Below are positions 56,869-64,000 of a DNA stretch of 64,000 bases, in pieces; the first letter of the stretch is position 1; each line of letters begins with the position of its first letter. The stretch lies in assembly GCA_016508695.1 (NCBI GenBank), contig VNKQ01000018.1:806001-870000 (forward strand). The letters run 5' to 3'. The notes beneath the pieces are model-generated. The model saw only the letters and a program-made list of their open reading frames with translations. It ran no database searches and was not told where the DNA came from. This stretch comes from Hyphodiscus hymeniophilus (taxonomy: Eukaryota > Ascomycota > Leotiomycetes > Helotiales > Hyphodiscaceae). Made by a program: the position numbers and the translations under genes.

Positions 56869-59079
56869 TCAATAGATCACCTGCAAAGTATGAGAACCCC
56901 CCTGTCCATCAATTGTTAACAGTCCTGACTCAGGATTATACTCGCCTGCCCCCAACGAGATCTTCTTCCCATCTAAAGAAAGGCTAGGCGCCTCTGCAGC
57001 TGTTTGTCCAGGTAAAACAATGTTGCCTTTCGTGTTTTGAGGAAACTCCCACGAAACCGTATACCCACCAGTAGCCAGTGTCCACGAAGCCGAGTACTTC
57101 CCAAGCGGAGTAATGAAACCAGCTTCTGCGTGTATGAGATCTCCAAACTGGGGTGCCAAGGTCCACGTAATGCCACCAGGGCCCGTGAGTTGTATACCTA
57201 CAATGTAAGTGGTCAGAGCAGACGTAGGGCCTGTCGACCATCCATGGGCATGCGAAGTGTAGGAGGCATCGCCTTGATAGCCTTCATCAGCTCGGTAGCC
57301 GAAAGTGCCGTCAGAGAGGTAGCCTTCGATACATGTGCTCTGTGTTCCAAAAGGATTGTTCAAGTACCATCCCCATGAAAGACGGATCAGACTTAGAGCT
57401 CGAGTTGCTTGACGTGAGACAAAATGGCCTTTCACTTCGAAGGATTGCGTGAAACCAACCACGTTGCCTGGAAGCTCGGGAGCCACGGCACCAATGGGAC
57501 CCCAATTCTTTGTGAGCTCTAATTTGGGGCGAAGTCAGCAAGTTGTTTATTCAAATCGTTGACCGGCATCCCATAACCCTACCTTGCGAGATGCTCTGGA
57601 TATAAGAGGTGTTAGCAACATTGAAGACCAGAGCCATCGAATTGCCATCCTCCGGGTGAATAGTGGCATCTGTATCATTATTCTTGAAGGCACTAGCTTT
57701 GTCAACAATGTCCGACGACAACAACGAAGATTTTACCCAACTGTAGGATCCCAGTTGAGACTGGGGCTGTTGACCGCCGACTTCAGTCTGGCTGCTAGTG
57801 ATGTCCACTCCGATGCTAGACCTTGATTACCGATCCATGTTGCAAGACTACTTCCAGTGACAAGTGTGTGGTAAAGCAGCATGTTTGCTTCGGTATTTCG
57901 TCCAACCTGTTCCGAGCGTCCCCAATCTGCTACGCCATTAGCGGGAACATATAGTAGCCCGGTGCTGTCAATTTCGGCCGTAATAAATGACATCGCGGAC
58001 TGGTATTTGAACCAGATCGAGGACAAGAATGTTTTGTCTCCGGAGTACAGATAGTAGTCGTAGGTACCAATCATGACTGCCATATGGTACGTATCGGATC
58101 CAAAAATATTCATCGCAGGACCAGCAAAAGGGAGCTCGCCAGTGGTCGCCTGAAATCGTTAGCTAGGGTACTGTCGTAGTGGAAGAGAACCTACTTGATC
58201 ATTATAGAGCACTAGCAGTGCGTTCTTCACCCCAACGGAATCACCAGTACTCTGAAGAATGCTCGGAACAGCAATCGCGAGATCTCCAGACCAGACAGTT
58301 CGGTCGCGCTTAGCTCCATCAACATATATGGTCGAGCCGCTGGTTCCTAGGTTCAGATTCATATCGTTCAGCCAACCAGATCCTAGTATCGGAACATGGC
58401 GACCTGAAGTCGGAGGAATAGCGTTTGTTTGAAGGGTATACGCCCCAGACCACCAAACCTTATTAAGAAGATCATCATTTGAGTAGAAATATCCTCCATA
58501 AGCCTGCAAATTTGACCAAGCTGGCTGGAATGAAAGCTCAAGAGTGATGTTGAGAATTTGAATATCGATGTTCTTATTCGCCAGAGCAAAAAGTGTGAGA
58601 TAGCGGAAGCCTCCACGCATTTTATTGTCGGGCATAGTGTAACTCGACTTATTGGTCGTCGTTATGGTAGCGGATAAGGCGCCATCGGTTCTGAATGTTC
58701 CACTTGAGCTGTCGGATGCTTGTCCTGTCCAGTTCTTTGCTTCCGTGAATGCCAGACCGAGAGTGCCAGAGCCTGAAGCTGAATAAGACACTGTGATGAT
58801 TCCTCCAACCTCCTTTCCAAAGTCAAAAATCAATTGCGATCCATTGCCGTTCAGTTGGGCGATACCAGGGTAATTGGCGAGAAAGCTCTTATCATGCTTC
58901 AGGATTCGGGTTGGCTGAACGGTTCTTGATGTTGGTGAATAGTTGTAAGACTCCCAATGACCCGGAAAAGCTGGCTGAGTTGCTCCAGTGCAGACGGTGT
59001 TACGCCAGCATGATTGCGCTGCTGCACAGCTTCGAGTGAGAACCACGCTTAAAGCGATCAAGGTAGTGATCAGAAACAT
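56869..59079 (-). CDS. Secreted GH78-type alpha-L-rhamnosidase
   Basis: Four exons: 59079-58195, 58149-57737, 57692-57583 and 57518-56869, with introns of 45, 44 and 64 bp. Product 685 aa. Start 59079 gives a clean signal peptide (MFLITTLIALSVVLTRSCAAA). An in-frame ATG at 59142 would add 21 residues ahead of it. Features: an N-terminal beta-sandwich with FDFGKEVGGI and GLAFTEAKNWTG, MRGGFRYLTLF, the family signature DGAKRDRTVWSGD (about 254-266) opening the (alpha/alpha)6 barrel, VADWGR, HPEDGNSMA, EGYLSDGTFGYR and a C-terminal beta domain. It would release terminal L-rhamnose from plant pectin or glycosides outside the cell. It is convergent with the GH92 gene. The third intron (44 bp) is needed to bridge a frame change between DPTVG and AFKNND; its branch/acceptor TTGACAAAGCTAG is good. 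Confidence 0.88.
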
Positions 59080-59142
59080 GGTTAATTCCACTAGCGAGCG
59101 ATTAGCCGTGACCCTGTTTTTGAAATGTGACATTGTTGCCAT

Positions 59143-61503
59143 CGTAGAACCCCATCGAGTGGAGAAGGTTCAAAAGTGAGACCCTTACCTTACTCGCCTG
59201 TTCATGCGAGGAGCCGTGGTATCAAGAGATGGAAAGTAAAATAGGAAAGCTTGCAGGAAGAGCTTGCAGATGGTAGATAGTTGTATGCGTTGTTCTGTGC
59301 TTTGCGACGTGAAGAGATGGCAAAGTGACTGTGAAAATCCTGTCGATATTGTGGACAGAGCAGTGATGAGCTCTCTCGCGCTTCCTTCTACAAGTTCGGG
59401 CTGTTGAAGAGCAATAGAATGAATATCGAGCGTTGCGTGCATAAAGAGTCCGATGTAGTGGAAGGAGATAGGCGTGTTCGATCTTGTAAGCTAGCTTCTG
59501 GAATGATTCATGCTATTAAAATAGGTGTAGGTGAATATCGAACGCTTGACAGGTAACAATGAATAGAGTGAATTCGGGAGGGAGAGAGATCAAGATGCGC
59601 CTGAGCCAGCACATTTATGACTTCTGGAATTTTAGGGCTACATACTAGCAACGAGTGCATCTGACAACTTGGCGCCAGTAATCCAGTATAGCGTTCTCCA
59701 GGATTGAATCGTACTTTCCGATTTTGCAGGGCATGGCTAGATAATGCTGCACCGCTCACCTTTCATCATGCGACGAGGTCAGGAAGCGATCTGAAATACA
59801 TGCAGTGCTAAATCAAGGCTTGTGATGGAAGAGGATTTTTCTCTACTTGCTTGATGGCCTTTAAGAGGTACCGCCTGTCAATTTGAGGCCTTGAAGGTGA
59901 GATTCCATGGTAAGACGTTAGTGCCGTGAATCTGAGTGTGGCCCATCGTGGGATAAATTTGGCACCGGATCATCGCCGCCTTTTTCTGGAAGTGGTTGCA
60001 CTAATCGAGCGTCATTTGATGGAAGCAGGCGGCGGATGAGGCGTGGATTGGGCGCTTTAAGCTTAATGTGTGGAAAGACCCGAAACTTTCATGCGGGGTA
60101 TCCTGACCACATCACGAGCAGAGGTCGATCGCATTTGAGTCTTGATAGTCCGACCACTATGTAACGTCTCTGTCGCCCATACGCGGAAACATCCGGCATA
60201 AATTCTATCGCAGTCACTGAACCACATAGGCCCTTGTAATGCAGCTCAGGCATGGATCTGGCGGCTATCATCCTCGCCATCGCGGTCATGGATGAATGTA
60301 GGATGTTTCGACAGCCATAGGGATCATGGGATATAGGCAGCCACGCAGCTGGGCAGCTGGTTAGAACACAGGCTCAAGAGATTTCCAGAGGGCTGGAAAG
60401 CCCCATATTGCTGAGACAACAGCAATGGTCCTGCGCTTTAGCACAGAGGTATAAAGGTTCATTACGACATAAGTAGAGCGGTAGCCGGGGTTCTTATTCG
60501 GCGTACTGTGATCCTAGCACATAGATTGACTGCGTCCAACGGAGGGTTCGTATTATTGAGGGCAGTCGAACTCTGGTCAAGGAACATCGACAAAGGCACT
60601 GCCATTGCTTCTATTCCTAGCTGGTAAATGTCATGTCCACCCCGGCCTGGCAATCTAGTGAGAAGTTCGCACCAACCTAGTCGGGTCGCAACAAAACACA
60701 AATAAGGCAGAAAAGATACTGCAACCTAGAGTATCATTGCGAGTGTTTGCCGCGGCACCATTACGTAAACAACTTTCGACTCGTAACATGAGGCGATCTC
60801 GAACTTGAGGCGAAAGACCACACGAGTCTTGGAAGAGCAGCGCAGCTTTGCAAGCTCTCAGCAGTGCAGGGGCAAGGCCAAGGGTAGGGAACTATTGTCG
60901 AATCGGCGTGGTGTTGTTTGCATGAGATTCGTGTTTGAAAGAAGGAGAGTGGGCCACATTGCGGCCTTGCTTTCGTAAGGCTTCATCTGCTAGAACTGAT
61001 CCCCAGTCTGGGGGAGATGGACGTATGCCGTTAATGCAGGTGTAGATGTAGATAGATGCAGGAGAGATTTGTCATGGTAATGTTTCCGCGACATCTGCTG
61101 CCACGTGACCCCCCAAACCCATTCCAAGCCGCTCTTGGAATGCTACTACACCCTTTATCACACTGCCTTCTACTTTCATTGTCGATGCGAAAAAAAATAA
61201 ATACTGTGAACATAGCGCTAGCGATAAAAGTTTGTGAAATGTGGGTTATTGACGTTCGATGTACGACCGATCAATTCTACCAGCTTCCTGGCCACCCGCA
61301 GAGTGCGATGAACTTGCTTGGTTTAACAGTTATCTTGATTCGTACGCATAAAGGTCGGTCCTGCTCCGTTGATATCATTCTATACCCTTGATTCATGCGT
61401 AATCGGAATTGACATTAATTATCCACGATACTCCGTAACACATTCCGAAACTCCCGAACATCCAAGGACTAATAAATGACAGACTCGCGAATTCCACGTT
61501 TTC
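59143..61503. other. Intergenic, no gene seen
   Basis: About 2.4 kb upstream of the GH78 gene and downstream of the b561 gene. No frame with recognisable content on either strand. CCCCAGTCTGGGGG at 61001-61014 is a palindromic pair of SYGGGG words, the CreA consensus, but lies 1.9 kb from the GH78 start, so a role is doubtful. Confidence 0.5.
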
Positions 61504-62275
61504 CTAGCTGGACGTCCCGCCGACTTCTTGCTTCTCTACTTGGTCGACAACGTTCTCCCGTTTTTTCAGTGCTCCTCTTGTCCAATCCCACATGACCAGC
61601 GCAAACCAAATACCTCCTAGAACGCCAAGGATGACAAAATTCCTCACCAAGGAATGGGTGTGCACCACCGTGCCGATACCAAGAAGCTGGAAACCGAGTC
61701 CCTGATTGATCATACCAAGTATAATGGCGACACGGCCAGTCCAGCGATGAATATAGCCCCACACACTTCTTTCCCCCGTTTTCCGAAAATGCAAGTGCTG
61801 AAGGATGCCTAAAGCAGGCTGTATGACAATTATGGTGGATGTAGTCAGTAGCCCGATCACCACATGTGCTGGAATAGTCCTTGAAGTAAAGAAGTGCAGA
61901 TCATTGGCAATGTCGATACCTAAGCCCAAGGCTCCAATCATCATTGCTAGGCCAAGGATTTGGATGGGGACGTGGACCCATGGGACGATCTTGATTTTGC
62001 GGAGGAAGTGGGGAAGAGGTAGATGCAGAGAGATGGCGCCGAGGGGGTAGAGCACAAGAAACACGATCGACATCATGCAAGCGTGTGCGTTACGTTTTCG
62101 ATAGAAGATCTTGAGGGGGTCGTCGAAGACTGGTTCGTCGCTTGAGTCGTCTGCGATATGTTCGGCGAGCAGAGTCGGTACTGAGCATATTAGACAGGTA
62201 ACTCAATCTCTTTTCTTAAATACGCTTACCGAAGGCGACAATTGCCAGGACAATGGTTGTGAAACGGAATGCCAT
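61504..62275 (-). CDS. Cytochrome b561-domain membrane protein
   Basis: Two exons, 62275-62230 and 62180-61504, with a 49-bp intron (GTAAGC..CTAAT..CAG). Product 240 aa. A short N-terminal signal (MAFRFTTIVLAIVAFVPTLL) is followed by a hydrophilic linker. The membrane helices then carry one His each: H48 (RNAHACMM), H85 (PWVHVPIQ), H121 (IPAHVVIG) and H160 (YIHRWTGR). These are the four heme-ligand positions of the cytochrome b561 fold. A fifth helix (NFVILGVLGGIWFALVMW) and a charged tail end it. The family moves electrons across membranes, often to ferric or copper ions. No DOMON domain precedes it, unlike many fungal relatives. Electron partner unknown. Confidence 0.88.
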
Positions 62276-64000
62276 CGTAGGGGGTCGCAAGACGTTGAAA
62301 AAAGAAGATATCGAGGTACAGACTACACAATGTATTCGCTCGACGTATCGCCGAGCGCAGAGTGTGCCAAGGGTCTCTGGGCCTCGAGGTTAAATGTAAT
62401 CTATTTAAACCTATTGAATGGTTGGTATTACACAGAAGAGGCATTTGATATCCTTGAGCAAGGGCTACTTTCGTAAATTATGATCATGCTCGCTGACATA
62501 GAGACGCCATAGCCCCAATGTTCCAAATACTTCATCACAGCTACCCAATCACAACTCATATTTGACAGATACATTCTAAACCGAAGGAAATATTCACAAT
62601 GAGTACGAATGACGAAGTCACACATTAAAATTATATTTGAGAAAATCACTGTGTGTGAAAGGCTTCCAGTCAGAATGGCCGCGGGGATTGAGGGAAGACT
62701 GGGGATGTGGATTCGAGAGCCCGCGAGAGGAAGAACACTATTAGTCAAAGCTTCGTAGATATTGTAACTGCCGAATCCCATGCCAACAAACATTTGGCTT
62801 GACGATAAGATATTGCGTTTTCCGATAGAGAATATAATTCATAGTTGAAGGAGGTACACTGCAAAGAGGTGACCACCCCTCTCTCTTGTGCTTCACGTGG
62901 CTACGTGTCTCAAGTGGCGGGAAAGGAGATATATGGGTAGACTCTCGGGCAATGCCACTTGTTTCTCTAAATATAACGTTCTCTGGAGGGACCGGTACTT
63001 CTTATTAAACGCGACTCACCACAAAATGTCCAGGTCACTGTCAAGTCAGCTTATGTACTCTCAACTACAGGCACCATCTCCATCCCCCACGCAAAATCCG
63101 TAATACCACTACAGCCATGCTCTGGAAATTGCACACCTCTGGTATTGTTATGCTGAAGTCGAGGTCATTGTGGAAGCAATCCAGCGAGTAACCCACGAAC
63201 CTGCCTAAGCTGCTCCGACGGCAAAATCATACTGTAACAAGTCAACGATTCTGGACGCAGCTTAGATTGAACACAAATATATTGATATCAGGGAGAACAA
63301 AGCGGTCTTGGGGAGGCAAGGATATTGGGTGCATCTTGGCCTTCAAAATCAACACGAAAGTACGCGCAGACGGGCTTATGAAGAGAACCGGAAACCAGAG
63401 TTGCTGAAAATTGTGTCGATATCTTCAATCGCATATTGGTTCGCACTCTGGGACCAAACAAGACCATACATACCTACAACGAGACCATTTCAAGTCCATC
63501 AAAATCCTACGCATAGGGATGGGCCATGGTGATTGAGGATCAATGTGAGGAGAGAACACCCGCCAGCGGATCACATTGATGAAATTGGCTGAGAGATCGA
63601 TTGAGAATACACCTGTAAGCGTTGGCGGAGTCAAGGATCTTGTCCGACGCATGAGACTCATCGAGGTGGCGGATCCTGTAGTCTTTGCCATGTAGGTTGA
63701 TGATCATCGGGCTGTTCCGATTTTGAAAGGAACCCACGAACGGTATCTGCATAAGATTATGTCCATGTCTACGGAACCCCTGCCCCGAAGGGTTGGTTTG
63801 AGACGATAAAGTCGATCCGCCCAAGGAAAGTGGCTGAGTGAACGATCAGTCGCCGGGATCTAACGATGACAACCTGGATGATGACACGACGATGAGTCGA
63901 GGGGAGATGAAGACGACCGTCGGCTTGGAATAATGGGAACCAAGAGAGAGGGCCATTCGTTATCACCGATGTGTCTCTGGGGTGGATTTTCTGTACCTCC
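62276..64000. other. No gene seen to the window end
   Basis: About 1.7 kb. Frames at 63425-63691, 63540-63824 and 63769-63966 (all minus) overlap one another in different phases and show no family motif. An exon of a gene beyond the window cannot be excluded. Confidence 0.5.

Noticed and set aside
61056..61391. Plus-strand 111-codon frame
   Set aside because: Composition and lack of motifs suggest chance.
50124..62275. Secondary-metabolite cluster round the methyltransferase
   Set aside because: No backbone synthase, P450, transporter or regulator is present. Neighbours are glycosidases and a b561 protein.
63425..63966. Three overlapping minus-strand frames
   Set aside because: They overlap in different phases and cannot all be coding. 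No splice model joins them into a recognisable protein.
43134..64000. tRNA or rRNA genes
   Set aside because: The few GTTCGA words have no partner A box or acceptor stem at the right spacing.

Overview
The window is fungal nuclear DNA, from a filamentous ascomycete (Pezizomycotina). Short introns of 44-148 bp with GT..CTRAC..AG signals, a Spc7-type kinetochore protein, an ascomycete uS17 and secreted GH92 and GH78 enzymes support this. Leotiomycetes is my guess from protein style only. It has two compartments. Bases 1-43,133 are very AT-rich, nearly free of CpA/TpG and full of TpA, as left by repeat-induced point mutation (RIP). No intact gene lies there. Bases 43,134-64,000 have ordinary composition and six genes.

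The AT-rich island is a nest of dead transposons. (1) MITE-A (about 705-905 bp), MITE-B (about 350-370 bp) and MITE-F (about 514 bp) are short inverted-repeat elements with 8-bp target duplications and a shared bipartite end: 13-nt unit, 8-nt spacer, 13-nt unit, then a GGGTATACC box. (2) Element G (2291-4240) is a pogo/Fot1-type Tc1/mariner element with TA duplications. (3) Element C (5475-6719) is a foldback element with arms over 500 bp. (4) The R family is an 8.3-kb Ty1/Copia LTR retrotransposon with 266-bp LTRs: R1 (6953-15989, TSD ATTAA), R2 (17903-34040) and a 5'-truncated inverted R3 (35194-40345). It has a half-tRNA initiator-Met primer site and a 2.2-kb 3' extension that seems to carry an antisense reading frame. 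(5) D (26433-33506) is a 7.07-kb hAT element inside R2. A 589-bp non-autonomous derivative of D lies at 41856-42444. Nesting gives a relative order: R before its MITE-A and D insertions, and outer before inner MITEs.

The gene-bearing side begins 264 bp before the stop codon of the Spc7/KNL1 kinetochore gene (minus strand, four exons). Spc7 is divergent from the ribosomal protein uS17 gene (RPS11). Then come a class I methyltransferase (+), a ten-exon secreted GH92 alpha-mannosidase (+), a convergent secreted GH78-type alpha-L-rhamnosidase (-) and a cytochrome b561-type membrane protein (-). Housekeeping kinetochore and ribosome genes thus sit next to accessory secreted-enzyme genes and a transposon island. 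I see no biosynthetic cluster. Gene models were built by hand from splice signals and reading frames. Transposon boundaries come from matching inverted repeats and target duplications by eye.
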